A DNA stretch of 64,000 bases from Peribacillus folii (GCF_030271255.1 NZ_JASJOM010000003.1:124001-188000), one strand, 5' to 3'. Counted from the first letter of the stretch, positions 18,298-28,961 are shown. A program made the numbers and translations. Notes: generated by a model from the sequence alone, not told the origin.

Positions 18298-21200
18298 ATG
18301 GGTAAACGTATAGAAAAGGTACTAGCGGCAAATCGTGGAGAAATTGCGATTCGGATTTTCAGGGCATGTACGGAATTGGATATTCATACAGTTGCAATCT
18401 ATTCAAAGGAAGATTACGGTTCATATCATCGCTATAAAGCGGATGAAGCATATCTGGTCGGGGAAGGCAAAAAACCAATCGATGCATACTTGGATATTGA
18501 AGGCATCATTGCAATCGCCAAAATGAGCGGAGTGGACGCGATCCATCCTGGCTATGGTTTCCTGTCGGAAAACATCCAGTTTGCTAAACGCTGTGAAGAA
18601 GAGGGCATCATCTTCATTGGACCCGAATCGAGACATCTTGATATGTTTGGTGACAAAGTTAAAGCCAGAACACAGGCGGAGCTGGCAGATATACCGGTCA
18701 TTCCTGGCAGTGACGGACCAGTGACCAGTGTTGAAGAAGTCAAGACATTTGGCGAACAATACGGTTTTCCGATTATAATAAAAGCATCTTTGGGCGGCGG
18801 CGGACGCGGCATGCGGATTGTCGGGAAGATCGAAGAAGTGGAAGAAGCATATGATCGCGCAAAATCAGAAGCGAAGGCAGCCTTTGGAAATGATGAAGTT
18901 TATGTAGAGAGATTCATCCAGAATCCAAAGCACATCGAGGTCCAAATCCTCGCTGATACGCATGGGAATATCGTCCATTTGTATGAACGTGACTGTTCGG
19001 TTCAAAGGCGGCATCAAAAAGTTGTCGAAGTGGCACCTTCTGTTTCCCTTTCCGATGAATTAAGGGAGCGAATTTGCGATGCAGCTGTCAAATTGGCGAA
19101 AAATGTTGATTATGTGAATGCCGGCACGGTCGAATTCCTTGTCGCCAATGGAGAATTTTATTTCATTGAGGTGAATCCAAGGGTTCAGGTTGAACATACG
19201 ATCACGGAAATGATTACCGGTATAGATATCGTCCAATCGCAAATCATGATTGCCGAGGGACATGACCTTCATGGCAAAAAGATCGGGATTCCCGAACAAG
19301 CAGGGATAAAAACGCATGGATATGCCATCCAATCACGGGTAACGACCGAGGACCCCTTGAATAACTTCATGCCCGATACCGGGAAAATGATGGTATACCG
19401 TTCAGGTGGGGGCTTTGGGGTCCGTCTGGATGCCGGGAATGGATTCCAGGGAGCGGTGATCACACCTTATTACGATTCCCTTCTTGTTAAACTTTCGACA
19501 CATGCGCTTTCATTCGAGCAAGCAGCCTCTAAAATGATTCGTAATCTTAAGGAGTTCAGGATCCGCGGAATTAAAACGAATATTCCCTTCCTTGAAAATG
19601 TTGTAAAACATGAAAAATTCATGACTGGCGAATACGATACATCCTTCATTGATTCGACTCCGGAGCTGTTCAGCTTTCCGGTCAGGAAAGACCGCGGGAC
19701 AAAAATGCTTTCGTATATCGGAAATGTGACCGTAAATGGTTTCCCGGGCGTTGAGAAAAAGAAAAAGCCGGTTTTCGATCCAGCACCGATTCCCAATGTT
19801 GCCGGTTTGCCGCTGATTTCGGGTACAAAAAACATCCTTGAACAAAAAGGCGCAGATGGCCTCGTTAACTGGATTAAAGAGCAAAATGAGGTATTGATTA
19901 CTGATACGACGTTCCGGGATGCGCATCAATCCTTGCTGGCGACGAGAGTCAGGTCCAAAGACATCCTTGATATCGCGGAGCCTACATCCAAACTACTGCC
20001 TGAATTGTTTTCAATGGAAATGTGGGGCGGGGCAACATTCGATGTAGCTTATCGATTCCTGAAAGAAGATCCATGGGACAGACTGTTAAGCTTCAGGAAA
20101 AAAGCGCCGAATGTCCTTTTGCAGATGCTATTGAGGGCTTCGAATGCAGTCGGTTATAAGAACTACCCTGATAATGTCATTCGTGAATTCGTGGAAAAAT
20201 CCGCGGATGCAGGGATCGATGTTTTCCGGATTTTCGATAGCTTAAATTGGGTCAAAGGTATGGAAGTGGCGATAGATGCCGTCCGTGAATCAGGTAAAAT
20301 TGCGGAAGCGGCGATTTGTTATACCGGCGACTTGAATGACCCATCGCGCAGTAAATACAATATCGAATATTATAAAAACATGGCAAGGGAATTGGAACTT
20401 GCTGGTGCCCATATCCTGGCAATCAAGGACATGGCCGGTCTCCTGAAACCGGATGCTGCCTACCGCCTTGTATCGGAATTGAAGGCAACGACATCCCTGC
20501 CAATTCACCTGCACACTCATGATACAAGCGGAAACGGGATATACATGTATGCAAAAGCGATTGAAGCGGGCGTGGATATCGTCGATACGGCAATTGGTTC
20601 TTTAGCTGGCCTGACATCACAGCCAAGTGTTCAAACCCTTCATTATGCACTGGAAGGATCAAGCAGACAGCCTAAACTGGAAGTGGATGCTCTAGAGCGT
20701 TTAGGGGATTACTGGGGTGAAGTGAGGAAGTACTATCATGATTTCGAAAGCGGCATGAATGCCCCTCATACAGAAGTTTACAAACATGAAATGCCCGGAG
20801 GCCAGTACAGTAACCTGCAGCAACAGGCTAAAGCTGTGGGACTTGGAGAACGCTGGCATGAAGTGAAAGAGATGTATCAGCGTGTGAATGCAATGTTCGG
20901 TGATATCGTCAAGGTTACACCATCTTCCAAAGTGGTAGGGGACATGGCCTTATTCATGGTGCAAAATAACCTATCGGAAGAAGATGTCCTGACGAAAGGC
21001 AAATCGATTGATTTCCCTGATTCGGTTATCGAGTTATTCGAGGGCTACTTGGGTCAGCCGGCTGGAGGATTTCCGAAGGAGCTTCAGGAAGTTATCCTGA
21101 AAGGGAAGAAACCTATAACGGTAAGACCTGGAGAATTATTGGAAGAAGTGGACTTCGGCGCCCTGAAAGAAGAGCTATTCAAGGAATTGGGAAGAGCTGT

Positions 21201-21735
21201 CACTGATCAGGACGTGCTGGCATATGCCTTATATCCAAAAGTGTTCTTAGATTATAATAAAACCATCGAGCTGTTTGGCGATGTTTCCAATCTTGATACC
21301 GCGACTTTCTTATATGGGATGCGGTTAGGGGAAGAAATCGAAGTCGAAATTGAAAAGGGAAAAACGCTTATCGTTAAATTGGTTTCCATTGGCCAACCAT
21401 TGGCTGACGGGACACGGGTTGTGTATTTCGAATTGAACGGCCAATCTCGTGAAGTGGTCATCAAGGATGAGAATATAAAATCGTCCGTCATTTCAAAAAT
21501 GAAGGCTGATCCAAAAAATAAAGAACAAATCGGTGCGACGATGCCAGGTACGGTAATTCGTGCCGTCGTAGAAAAAGGCGATCAAGTCAAGCAAGGGGAT
21601 CACCTGATCATTACGGAAGCGATGAAAATGGAAACGACCGTCCAGGCTCCATTCTCTGGAACGGTTAAAGATATCTATGTAAAAGATGGAGAAGCGATCA
21701 GCACAGGGGATTTATTGATAGAAATAACCAAGTAA
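18298..21735 (+). CDS. pycA: pyruvate carboxylase
   Basis: 1145 residues. Carboxylates pyruvate to oxaloacetate with ATP and bicarbonate, refilling the TCA cycle. Domains in order: biotin carboxylase (about 1-455, with GGGGRGM in the ATP grasp), carboxyltransferase (about 530-800, DTTFRDAHQS), conserved PYC_OADA region, and a biotinyl domain at the C-terminus with the modified lysine in EAMKMET. Start ATG 18298 behind AGGGTGG; an in-frame codon 18 bases upstream is less likely. Single gene with its own terminator. Confidence 0.97.
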   Translation: MGKRIEKVLAANRGEIAIRIFRACTELDIHTVAIYSKEDYGSYHRYKADEAYLVGEGKKPIDAYLDIEGIIAIAKMSGVDAIHPGYGFLSENIQFAKRCEEEGIIFIGPESRHLDMFGDKVKARTQAELADIPVIPGSDGPVTSVEEVKTFGEQYGFPIIIKASLGGGGRGMRIVGKIEEVEEAYDRAKSEAKAAFGNDEVYVERFIQNPKHIEVQILADTHGNIVHLYERDCSVQRRHQKVVEVAPSVSLSDELRERICDAAVKLAKNVDYVNAGTVEFLVANGEFYFIEVNPRVQVEHTITEMITGIDIVQSQIMIAEGHDLHGKKIGIPEQAGIKTHGYAIQSRVTTEDPLNNFMPDTGKMMVYRSGGGFGVRLDAGNGFQGAVITPYYDSLLVKLSTHALSFEQAASKMIRNLKEFRIRGIKTNIPFLENVVKHEKFMTGEYDTSFIDSTPELFSFPVRKDRGTKMLSYIGNVTVNGFPGVEKKKKPVFDPAPIPNVAGLPLISGTKNILEQKGADGLVNWIKEQNEVLITDTTFRDAHQSLLATRVRSKDILDIAEPTSKLLPELFSMEMWGGATFDVAYRFLKEDPWDRLLSFRKKAPNVLLQMLLRASNAVGYKNYPDNVIREFVEKSADAGIDVFRIFDSLNWVKGMEVAIDAVRESGKIAEAAICYTGDLNDPSRSKYNIEYYKNMARELELAGAHILAIKDMAGLLKPDAAYRLVSELKATTSLPIHLHTHDTSGNGIYMYAKAIEAGVDIVDTAIGSLAGLTSQPSVQTLHYALEGSSRQPKLEVDALERLGDYWGEVRKYYHDFESGMNAPHTEVYKHEMPGGQYSNLQQQAKAVGLGERWHEVKEMYQRVNAMFGDIVKVTPSSKVVGDMALFMVQNNLSEEDVLTKGKSIDFPDSVIELFEGYLGQPAGGFPKELQEVILKGKKPITVRPGELLEEVDFGALKEELFKELGRAVTDQDVLAYALYPKVFLDYNKTIELFGDVSNLDTATFLYGMRLGEEIEVEIEKGKTLIVKLVSIGQPLADGTRVVYFELNGQSREVVIKDENIKSSVISKMKADPKNKEQIGATMPGTVIRAVVEKGDQVKQGDHLIITEAMKMETTVQAPFSGTVKDIYVKDGEAISTGDLLIEITK

Positions 21736-21889
21736 TATCGCTTGCTCAGGTGTTGTGGGCGGTGGGGGTATATATGGGTATGCTTGGGCTTTCAAGCTGC
21801 CCTACACCCCTTCGTATACAACGTACGGTCATCTACAAACGTAAGTTAACTATGAAATTACCAATCTTTTTAATATTGATTGGTGGTTT

Positions 21890-21931
21890 ATGCAGCAGAC
21901 ACTCTCGTGAAGGGTGCCTGCATTTTTTTTA
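21890..21931 (+). terminator. terminator of pycA
   Basis: ATGCAG (21890-21895) pairs with CTGCAT (21918-21923), extended inward by CACT/GGTG, followed by T8. It lies 155 bases after the stop codon. Confidence 0.75.
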
Positions 21932-21995
21932 TCGTTAGAATCCGCATCACTATTGGCCCGGTCGGATACTCACTAAAGACCAAGTACCATAAAAT

Positions 21996-22037
21996 AAGCG
22001 AAGGAGGGGAATGCTTTCATATTCCCCTCCTTCGCTT
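21996..22037. repeat. 17-bp perfect inverted repeat, probable ctaA terminator
   Basis: AAGCGAAGGAGGGGAAT (21996-22012) and its exact complement (22021-22037) around an eight-base loop. Read leftward from ctaA, the stem is followed only by the weak tract ATTTTAT. It probably ends or stabilises the ctaA transcript. Confidence 0.75.
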
Positions 22038-22077
22038 GTCTCTCACTATAGTAAATTATTAATTGAACAATCAGATA

Positions 22078-23064
22078 TTAACGAACAGGTAGCGTTGGCG
22101 TCAGCTCATGATCATTCTGACCATTGACTGTGTGTGCGGAGGTCCCTTCCAATTTGGCGATGGCATTTTTTTTGCTTCTGGAAGTCAGCAGCATCAAATA
22201 GCTCATTACACCAAAAAAGCAAGCGATGAACAAGGCATGTGATAATGCGATGTAAAGGTTCTGCCTTGAGAAAATAATGAATGCACCTGCAGTAACCTGC
22301 AGAAAGACGAGAATGAATGCCGCGATCCATCCGCCGTAAATCACTTTTTGGTTTTTGTAATATTTATGTGCAATATACGTCACATAAGATACCCAAAGGA
22401 ATATCATGCCTGCAAGTGCGCGGTGCCCCATTTGCACCCATTCATATAGGTTTGAAGGGAGCGCCGGGCTGTCATTAACACATAAAGGCCAATCCTTACA
22501 GATGAGGCTGGATTCTGTATGCCTTACAAGGGCGCCCGTATATACGACGATTAGACTGAAAATCAATATGCCGATGATATGGAACTTCATACGATTATCA
22601 ACGATGAGTTTTTCAGCTTCGAACTTCTTGTCTACTTCAAAAATCAGCAGCGTCAATAAAAAAACGGCTGCGAAGGAAATCAGCGAGATGCCAAAATGAA
22701 GGGCGAGAACAAAATCGGATTGCGACCATAGGACGGCTGCGGCCCCTATCAACCCTTGCAATAACAGGAAGCCAAATGAAAGGACGGATAAAAATCGCGC
22801 TTCACGAATATGGCCAATTTCCCGCCATGACCTATACGATAATAATAATACCAAGAAACCTCCTGCACCTGAAACGAGTCGATGGGAAAGCTCAATGACC
22901 AATTCAAGCGTGATTTTATCAGGAATCAGTTGTCCATTGCACAATGGCCAGGACCTGCCGCATCCCATTCCGGAATCCGTCTTGGTGACCAGAGCTCCGC
23001 CCAGTAAGATGAATAGCATTACAATCGTAGTTAAAACAGCAAACCATTTAAGAGACGATTTCAC
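22078..23064 (-). CDS. ctaA: heme A synthase
   Basis: 328-residue membrane enzyme that oxidises the C8 methyl of heme O to a formyl group, making heme A for cytochrome oxidase. About eight helices. The first extracellular cysteine pair, Cys35 and Cys42 (GCGRSWPLC), and the second pair in CKDWPLC are in place, and conserved histidines follow. I choose GTG 23064 behind AGGTGGGG; a TTG ten codons earlier lacks a ribosome binding site. Divergent from ctaB, as in B. subtilis. Confidence 0.95.
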   Translation of the reverse strand: MKSSLKWFAVLTTIVMLFILLGGALVTKTDSGMGCGRSWPLCNGQLIPDKITLELVIELSHRLVSGAGGFLVLLLSYRSWREIGHIREARFLSVLSFGFLLLQGLIGAAAVLWSQSDFVLALHFGISLISFAAVFLLTLLIFEVDKKFEAEKLIVDNRMKFHIIGILIFSLIVVYTGALVRHTESSLICKDWPLCVNDSPALPSNLYEWVQMGHRALAGMIFLWVSYVTYIAHKYYKNQKVIYGGWIAAFILVFLQVTAGAFIIFSRQNLYIALSHALFIACFFGVMSYLMLLTSRSKKNAIAKLEGTSAHTVNGQNDHELTPTLPVR

Positions 23065-23680
23065 TAGTAGCCCCACCTTTTTCTCTGTAGCCAAGTATTT
23101 TGTTTCATAATATTAATAATAGCATATGTTATTTCACAAATATTCGTAGAACTTCCTCGATATTACACAAAATAGAATGATTTTACAAGTTCGGATAATA
23201 TTATATGACGGCAATTAAAATGCCTCAAATAGTTGAAAGTTACATAAGACTTTGATAGAAATAAAGGGAGTGTAAACCTTCAAGTAGGTGCAAAATAGAG
23301 ATAGAGCCTAGGGGATGATGATAAGGACGTACAATTCGGATATTAAAGGAAAATTTGGCAGTGTTTTCGGCTGCAGTGAAAGTTATCGAGACACAAATTG
23401 GTCAAAAAATATCCGAAAATTTTTCACAAAAGCTTCCAAAAATGTGTTTTAATATATTGGAGAAATGATTTTACTAAATTTTACTGTTTGGAAACATGAT
23501 ATAAGAATAATAGCTCTCGATGCATTCCATTGACTACAGTCACTTGGTAAATAATTTACTTTTTGTTTTACGCTTCCTTGGTTACAAATGTCGAAAAGTA
23601 TGAAATAATGTTCCTATAGCATATGCAAGTATTTTTTTTGCATTTGCGTCTGTGTTGAATGATTTAAAGGAGGAAAACAA
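23065..23680. other. divergent ctaA-ctaB control region
   Basis: A 616-base AT-rich gap without a gene. It should hold the promoters of ctaA (leftward) and ctaBCDEF (rightward), but I see no strong pair of boxes. A short inverted repeat ATGCAA-N9-TTGCAT lies at 23623-23643, just upstream of the ctaB ribosome binding site (AAAGGAGG at 23667). In B. subtilis this region is a target of the ResD respiratory regulator; I cannot assign such a site here. Confidence 0.45.
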
Positions 23681-24619
23681 ATGTCAGAAACAAGGGGTTT
23701 GTCAGAAGCTGTCATGAAGGACAGTAAAGCCGCCCTTCAATCGGATATACCGGAAACAACAGCTTGGAAGGACTTTCTCGCTCTTATTAAAGTGGGGATT
23801 GTCAATTCAAATATCATAACAGCCTTTACCGGCGTATGGTTAGCCCTTCATTTTTCGGGCCTAAGCTTTTTAACTAATCTTGACGTAGTATTTTATACAC
23901 TTGCCGGATCCGCGCTCATCATGGCGGGATCGTGCAGTTTCAATAATTATTATGACCGGGATATAGACCATTTAATGGAAAGAACGAAGAACCGGCCGAC
24001 GGTAACCGGAAAAGTCCAGCCTTCAAAGGTTTTGGCGTTAAGCTTCGGCTTGATTGCTGCAGGGTTGATTTTACTTGCCTTGACCAATATGACAACGGCT
24101 TTGCTTGGTGCATTCGGCGTCTTCGCATATGTTGTTTTATATACAATGGTCTTCAAACGTAGATTCGTTTCGAATACGATCATTGGCAGCATATCCGGAG
24201 CGATGCCTCCGCTTATTGGCTGGGCTGCCGTCAATCCGAGCCTGGATATGATCGCTTGGGTGTTGTTTGCAATCATGTTCCTCTGGCAGCCGCCCCATTT
24301 TTATGCACTTGCAATGAGGCGGGTCGAAGAATACCGTGCAGCCGGTGTTCCGATGCTACCGGTCGTAAAAGGGTTCAAGGCAGCCAAACGATCCATCATG
24401 CTATGGATCATCTGTTTAATGTTCATTCCTTTCTTCCTGATTCCATTAGGAACTCCATTGGTGATCTTGGCCGCTTTATTAAGTACAGGCTGGCTTATTT
24501 TGGGAATCAATGGGTATAGAAAGAAAGACGACGTTAAATGGGCCACATCTATGTTTGTCTATTCTTTAAATTATATGACCATTTTATTTGTAGCGATGGT
24601 TATTGTCACACTCATCTAA
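23681..24619 (+). CDS. ctaB: protoheme IX farnesyltransferase (heme O synthase)
   Basis: 312-residue UbiA-family prenyltransferase that adds a farnesyl group to heme B to give heme O. The metal-pyrophosphate motif [19 protein letters not shown] spans residues 88-106, and about nine membrane helices are visible. Start ATG 23681 behind AAAGGAGG. First gene of the oxidase operon; a hairpin follows before ctaC. Confidence 0.96.
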   Translation: MSETRGLSEAVMKDSKAALQSDIPETTAWKDFLALIKVGIVNSNIITAFTGVWLALHFSGLSFLTNLDVVFYTLAGSALIMAGSCSFNNYYDRDIDHLMERTKNRPTVTGKVQPSKVLALSFGLIAAGLILLALTNMTTALLGAFGVFAYVVLYTMVFKRRFVSNTIIGSISGAMPPLIGWAAVNPSLDMIAWVLFAIMFLWQPPHFYALAMRRVEEYRAAGVPMLPVVKGFKAAKRSIMLWIICLMFIPFFLIPLGTPLVILAALLSTGWLILGINGYRKKDDVKWATSMFVYSLNYMTILFVAMVIVTLI

Positions 24620-24630
24620 TTTCATTAAAG

Positions 24631-24665
24631 AAGCTGCAGCCTGTTCATTGTGCAGGCTGCAGCTT
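24631..24665 (+). repeat. hairpin between ctaB and ctaC
   Basis: AAGCTGCAGCCTG (24631-24643) pairs perfectly with CAGGCTGCAGCTT (24653-24665). No T-run follows, so it is not a standard terminator; it may act in mRNA processing or protection. The rest of the 258-base gap has a weaker AATCC/GGATT stem with a T-rich tail (24762-24793) and a lone TTGACA at 24797, so ctaC may have its own promoter. Confidence 0.6.
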
Positions 24666-24877
24666 ACCTATAAATAATGCATAACCGCCATACATACATA
24701 TTAAAGTAATATCTTTTCACCACGGTCTTTCATAATAGCGGTTACATGAACCATCTAAAAAAATCCTTACACTAGGGATTCTTTCTTTTTAGAAATTGAC
24801 ATAGAGAGAATATTCGCAATTGCGCCCATTTTTATTTTTGTGAGAAAATTTTGACGAAAGAGGGGGTTTCTGAAGCT

Positions 24878-25960
24878 ATGAAAAAAAGGCTGCACAAATG
24901 GCGCCTGTTTGCTCTGCTGGGTATTGTAGGGCTTGTCCTTTCGGGCTGCGGCGAACCATATCTATCCGCACTGAGGCCAGCTGGCGATGTTGCGCAATCT
25001 CAGTTCGACTTACTGATATTGAGTACACTAATCATGGTTTTGGTTATTATTGTCGTGATTGTTTTGTTCGTTGTAGTTTTACTGCGCTTCCGTCGGAAGA
25101 AAGGCGATGAATCAGTACCGAAGCAAATTGAAGGAAGTCATAAACTCGAAATTATCTGGACTGTCATTCCTATTCTTCTTTTAATTGTTTTGGCTGTACC
25201 GACCGTCGTCACAACTTTTGACCTCGCTGATACAAAAGCGATGGATAAGAAAGGCAAGGACGGCAAAACGAAGGATGCACTTGTGGTGAATGTCAGGGCG
25301 AACTTATACTGGTGGGAGTTTGAATATCCAGACCTGGGCATTGTAACAAGCCAGGATTTGGTGGTGCCAACCGATCAAAAAGTATATTTCAATCTGACTG
25401 CTTCAGATGTAAAGCATTCATTCTGGATACCGGCTGCCGGTGGAAAGATGGATACGAATACGGATGGAGTCAATAAGTTTTACTTAGAATTCGATAGTAA
25501 AAAGGCGGAAGATTCGAACAACTTATTTTACGGGAAATGCGCCGAGCTTTGCGGTCCTTCCCATGCCTTGATGGATTTTAAGGTTGTTCCGAAATCAAAA
25601 AGCGACTTTGATGCATGGGCAAAGGATATGAAATCCGTAAAAGAGCCTGTCGTTGCAGGTGATGCTGCCAAGCAGGGAGTAGCTGTGTTCAACAAAAGCT
25701 GCATTGGCTGCCATGCAGTGACGCCAAATGATAGCAGACCTGAAGCTGCCCGACAGGCTCCCAATCTGGCTACTTTCGGCGAACGTCAGAAAATTGCCGG
25801 GGTTTTGGATCACACGGAAGCAAATGTGAAGAATTGGATCAAAGATCCTGAGAAGTATAAACCGGGCAACACGATGACCGGTACTTACGGCGAACTTTCA
25901 GATTCAGATATAGATGCGCTTGCAGCTTATCTCTTACAGCTCAAGGTGGAAGAAAAATAG
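24878..25960 (+). CDS. ctaC: cytochrome caa3 oxidase subunit II with cytochrome c domain
   Basis: 360 residues. A lipobox LSGC places the mature N-terminus at Cys24. Two membrane helices (about 45-70 and 95-113) are followed by the CuA cupredoxin domain, with His180, Cys221, Cys225, His229 and Met232 in CAELCGPSHALM. The C-terminal third is a fused cytochrome c (CIGCH at 275-279, distal Met in GNTMTG), which marks a caa3-type oxidase. ATG 24878 chosen behind AGAGGGGG. Confidence 0.96.
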   Translation: MKKRLHKWRLFALLGIVGLVLSGCGEPYLSALRPAGDVAQSQFDLLILSTLIMVLVIIVVIVLFVVVLLRFRRKKGDESVPKQIEGSHKLEIIWTVIPILLLIVLAVPTVVTTFDLADTKAMDKKGKDGKTKDALVVNVRANLYWWEFEYPDLGIVTSQDLVVPTDQKVYFNLTASDVKHSFWIPAAGGKMDTNTDGVNKFYLEFDSKKAEDSNNLFYGKCAELCGPSHALMDFKVVPKSKSDFDAWAKDMKSVKEPVVAGDAAKQGVAVFNKSCIGCHAVTPNDSRPEAARQAPNLATFGERQKIAGVLDHTEANVKNWIKDPEKYKPGNTMTGTYGELSDSDIDALAAYLLQLKVEEK

Positions 25961-25984
25961 AAGTTTGACTAAGGAGGTTAAATC

Positions 25985-27856
25985 GTGAGTACGTACGCTA
26001 ATAAAAAAGGATTTGGCGCTACGATATGGGATTATTTGACGACGGTGGATCATAAGAAAATCGCCATTTTATATCTTATTTCTGGCGGGTTATTCTTTGT
26101 AATCGGCGGTTTGGAAGCGATGTTTATCCGTATCCAGCTGGCAATCCCAAATAATGATTTCGTGAGTGCCGGTTTTTATAATGAAATCTTGACCATGCAC
26201 GGTACAACCATGATATTCCTGGCGGCGATGCCCTTGGTATTCGCTGTAATGAATGCGGTCGTACCGTTACAGATAGGGGCCCGCGATGTCGCGTTCCCAT
26301 TTTTGAACTCTTTAGGATTCTGGTTATTCTTCTTCGGGGGGGTCTTTTTGAACCTTTCCTGGTTTTTGGGAGGGGCTCCTGATGCAGGCTGGACGTCATA
26401 TGCGTCGCTATCCCTGCACTCTGCTGGGCATGGCGTGGATTTTTATGTCCTCGGATTACAAATATCAGGTTTTGGAACACTAATGGCAGGGATCAATTTC
26501 CTTGTAACGATCATAAATATGCGTGCTCCAGGCATGACATATATGCGCATGCCGCTGTTTACCTGGTCGACTTTCGTCGTTTCTGCATTGATTTTGTTCG
26601 CTTTTCCTCCGCTTACAGTAGGATTGGTGCTAATGATGTTCGATCGAATGTTCGGTGCAAACTTTTTCGATGTTGCAGCAGGGGGGAATACCATCATATG
26701 GGAGCATTTATTCTGGATATTCGGTCACCCTGAAGTGTATATCCTGATTCTACCTGCGTTCGGGATTTTTTCGGAAATTTTTGCTACATTTTCCAGGAAA
26801 AGATTGTTCGGTTACTCTTCGATGGTATTTGCAACCGTTTTAATCGGTTTCTTAGGTTTCATGGTTTGGGCTCACCATATGTTCACCACTGGTTTGGGAC
26901 CTATCGCAAATGCGATCTTTGCAGTGGCTACCATGGCCATCGCCGTACCAACAGGAATCAAGATCTTCAACTGGATCTTTACAATGTGGGGCGGAAGCGT
27001 CAAGTTTACGGTACCGATGCTTTATGCAGTCGCCTTTATCCCTACTTTCACAATGGGTGGCGTGACAGGCATCATGCTCGCATCAGCGCCGGCGGATTAT
27101 CAGTATCATGATAGCTATTTCGTTGTTGCCCATTTCCATTATGTCATTGTCGGTGGGGTTGTATTGGGTTTACTAGCAGGAATCAATTTTTATTGGCCGA
27201 AAATGTTTGGAACGATATTAAATGAGAAATTGGGACAGATCACATTTTGGACGTTCTTGATTGGTTTCCATTTAACCTTCTTCATTCAGCATTTCCTAGG
27301 TCTGATGGGGATGCCTCGACGCGTATTCACGTTCATGGATAATCAAGGCCTCAATACTGGTAATATGATCAGTACTGTGGGAGCCTTCTTAATGGCCTTT
27401 GGCGTTTTGGTCATGGTGATCAACATCATCATCACATCCGTGAAAAATGAAAAAGTCGGTAACGATCCATGGGGAGATGGCCGTACGCTTGAATGGGCCA
27501 TTCCATCACCGCCGCCATTTTATAATTTCAAGCAACTGCCGCTTGTTCGCGGTTTAGATGCTTACTGGGTTGAAAAGATGGAAGGTAAAAAGGAAATGAC
27601 CCCTGCAGAACCCTTAGGGGATATCCATATGCCGAATTCGTCCTTCCTGCCCGTTACGATTGCTTTCGGTTTATTCGTAGCCGCATTCGGCGCCCTTTAT
27701 CATATGGATGACAAGTCTTGGACATTGCCCATTATCATTCTCGGGCTTTTGATCACATTTGGATCGATGTTAATCCGTTCCATTAAAGATGATCATGGAT
27801 ACCATATCCATAAAGAAGACCTGATGGACGATACTGACAAGGGAGGTAAGGCATAA
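25985..27856 (+). CDS. ctaD: cytochrome caa3 oxidase subunit I
   Basis: 623-residue heme-copper oxidase catalytic subunit that reduces oxygen at the heme a3-CuB centre and pumps protons. The CuB histidine-tyrosine region GHPEVYILILP, the HH pair in WAHHMF and the heme ligands in HFHYV are present. About 14 helices, the extra two at the C-terminus being typical of Bacillus caa3. GTG start behind AAGGAGG. Its stop overlaps the ctaE start by one base. Confidence 0.97.
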   Translation: MSTYANKKGFGATIWDYLTTVDHKKIAILYLISGGLFFVIGGLEAMFIRIQLAIPNNDFVSAGFYNEILTMHGTTMIFLAAMPLVFAVMNAVVPLQIGARDVAFPFLNSLGFWLFFFGGVFLNLSWFLGGAPDAGWTSYASLSLHSAGHGVDFYVLGLQISGFGTLMAGINFLVTIINMRAPGMTYMRMPLFTWSTFVVSALILFAFPPLTVGLVLMMFDRMFGANFFDVAAGGNTIIWEHLFWIFGHPEVYILILPAFGIFSEIFATFSRKRLFGYSSMVFATVLIGFLGFMVWAHHMFTTGLGPIANAIFAVATMAIAVPTGIKIFNWIFTMWGGSVKFTVPMLYAVAFIPTFTMGGVTGIMLASAPADYQYHDSYFVVAHFHYVIVGGVVLGLLAGINFYWPKMFGTILNEKLGQITFWTFLIGFHLTFFIQHFLGLMGMPRRVFTFMDNQGLNTGNMISTVGAFLMAFGVLVMVINIIITSVKNEKVGNDPWGDGRTLEWAIPSPPPFYNFKQLPLVRGLDAYWVEKMEGKKEMTPAEPLGDIHMPNSSFLPVTIAFGLFVAAFGALYHMDDKSWTLPIIILGLLITFGSMLIRSIKDDHGYHIHKEDLMDDTDKGGKA

Positions 27857-28485
27857 TGCACGCAGATGAAAAATTCACGGATGCCACTTGGCCTGCTTCT
27901 CCCGAGAAAGCAACTTTGGAAGGGAAAAATAAGTATTTGGGTTTCTGGTTGTTTCTTGGCGGAGAGACAGTCTTGTTCGCCTCACTATTTGCCACTTACC
28001 TTGCCTTAAAGGATAAAGTGCCGAACGGTGAAGCGGCCTTGGCAAAAGATTTATTTGAATTGCCACTGACATTTGTTGCGACGATGCTATTATTGACAAG
28101 TTCATTGACAAGCGTGTATGCGATGTACCATATGAAAAATAACCATTTCAAACAAATGCAGGCATGGCTTGTTATCACAATCGCGCTTGGCTTCGGCTTC
28201 CTGGGGCTTGAGATTTATGAATTCAATCACTATGTTCATAAATTTCATCATACATTTACAAGCAGTGCTTTCGGATCCGCTTTTTATACACTAGTCGGAT
28301 TTCACGGAGGGCATGTTGCGTTCGGATTGATGTGGTTCATCTCCCTAATGGTACGTAATGCCAGAAGGGGACTGAACTTGTACAATGCCCCTAAGTTTTA
28401 TATTGCGAGTCTATATTGGCATTTCATTGATGTAGTTTGGGTGTTTATCTTTACAGTCGTTTACTTAATGGGAATGGTGGGATAA
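27856..28485 (+). CDS. ctaE: cytochrome caa3 oxidase subunit III
   Basis: 209-residue five-helix membrane subunit of the oxidase, with the conserved GFHGGHV and HFIDVVW segments. Starts on the last base of ctaD behind GGGAGG. Three bases separate it from ctaF. Confidence 0.96.
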   Translation: MHADEKFTDATWPASPEKATLEGKNKYLGFWLFLGGETVLFASLFATYLALKDKVPNGEAALAKDLFELPLTFVATMLLLTSSLTSVYAMYHMKNNHFKQMQAWLVITIALGFGFLGLEIYEFNHYVHKFHHTFTSSAFGSAFYTLVGFHGGHVAFGLMWFISLMVRNARRGLNLYNAPKFYIASLYWHFIDVVWVFIFTVVYLMGMVG

Positions 28486-28488
28486 CTG

Positions 28489-28824
28489 ATGGCGAATGAA
28501 CAATCAAATTCAGCGAACCCGAATGTAGATTTAAAATATCGCCGCAAGAAAAATGCCGAAGAGATGAAGCAACAAGTGATTACATTTGTCATGATGATTT
28601 TCTTTACAGTCATTTCATTCGTTGCAGTAGCAATGGAGGATTTTTCACATTGGTTCATCAAACCGGTCATATTATTGCTGGCAGTCATTCAGGTGATTTT
28701 CCAATTGTATTACTTCATGCATATGAAGCATAAAGGCCATGGTACGATAGCCTTGTTCTTGTTCTCCGGACTTGCAGTGGGGTTAATAACCGTGCTCACT
28801 TTCTTGACGATCGTTTGGTTATAA
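28489..28824 (+). CDS. ctaF: cytochrome caa3 oxidase subunit IV
   Basis: 111 residues with three membrane helices and the MHMKHKGH loop typical of Bacillus CtaF. Small accessory subunit of the oxidase. Last gene of ctaBCDEF, followed by a terminator. Confidence 0.93.
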   Translation: MANEQSNSANPNVDLKYRRKKNAEEMKQQVITFVMMIFFTVISFVAVAMEDFSHWFIKPVILLLAVIQVIFQLYYFMHMKHKGHGTIALFLFSGLAVGLITVLTFLTIVWL

Positions 28825-28835
28825 ACCTTAAAGGA

Positions 28836-28869
28836 AATCGGCTATTGAAGGATAGCCGGTTTTTCTTTT
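28836..28869 (+). terminator. terminator of ctaBCDEF
   Basis: AATCGGCTAT (28836-28845) pairs with ATAGCCGGTT through one G-T pair, followed by TTTCTTTTT. Confidence 0.85.
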
Positions 28870-28897
28870 TGTACCAATGATCCAAGTTTATCTATAT

Positions 28898-28926
28898 TTG
28901 TTACTAAGTTTCATTTTAGGTATAAT
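28898..28926 (+). promoter_or_regulatory. sigma-A promoter of ctaG
   Basis: TTGTTA at 28898-28903, exact 17-base spacer, TATAAT at 28921-28926, about 36 bases before the start codon. Together with the preceding terminator it shows that ctaG is transcribed apart from ctaB-F. Confidence 0.8.
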
Positions 28927-28961
28927 GGAGCAAGGGAAAAGTTGAGGAACGAGGTGGTTTT

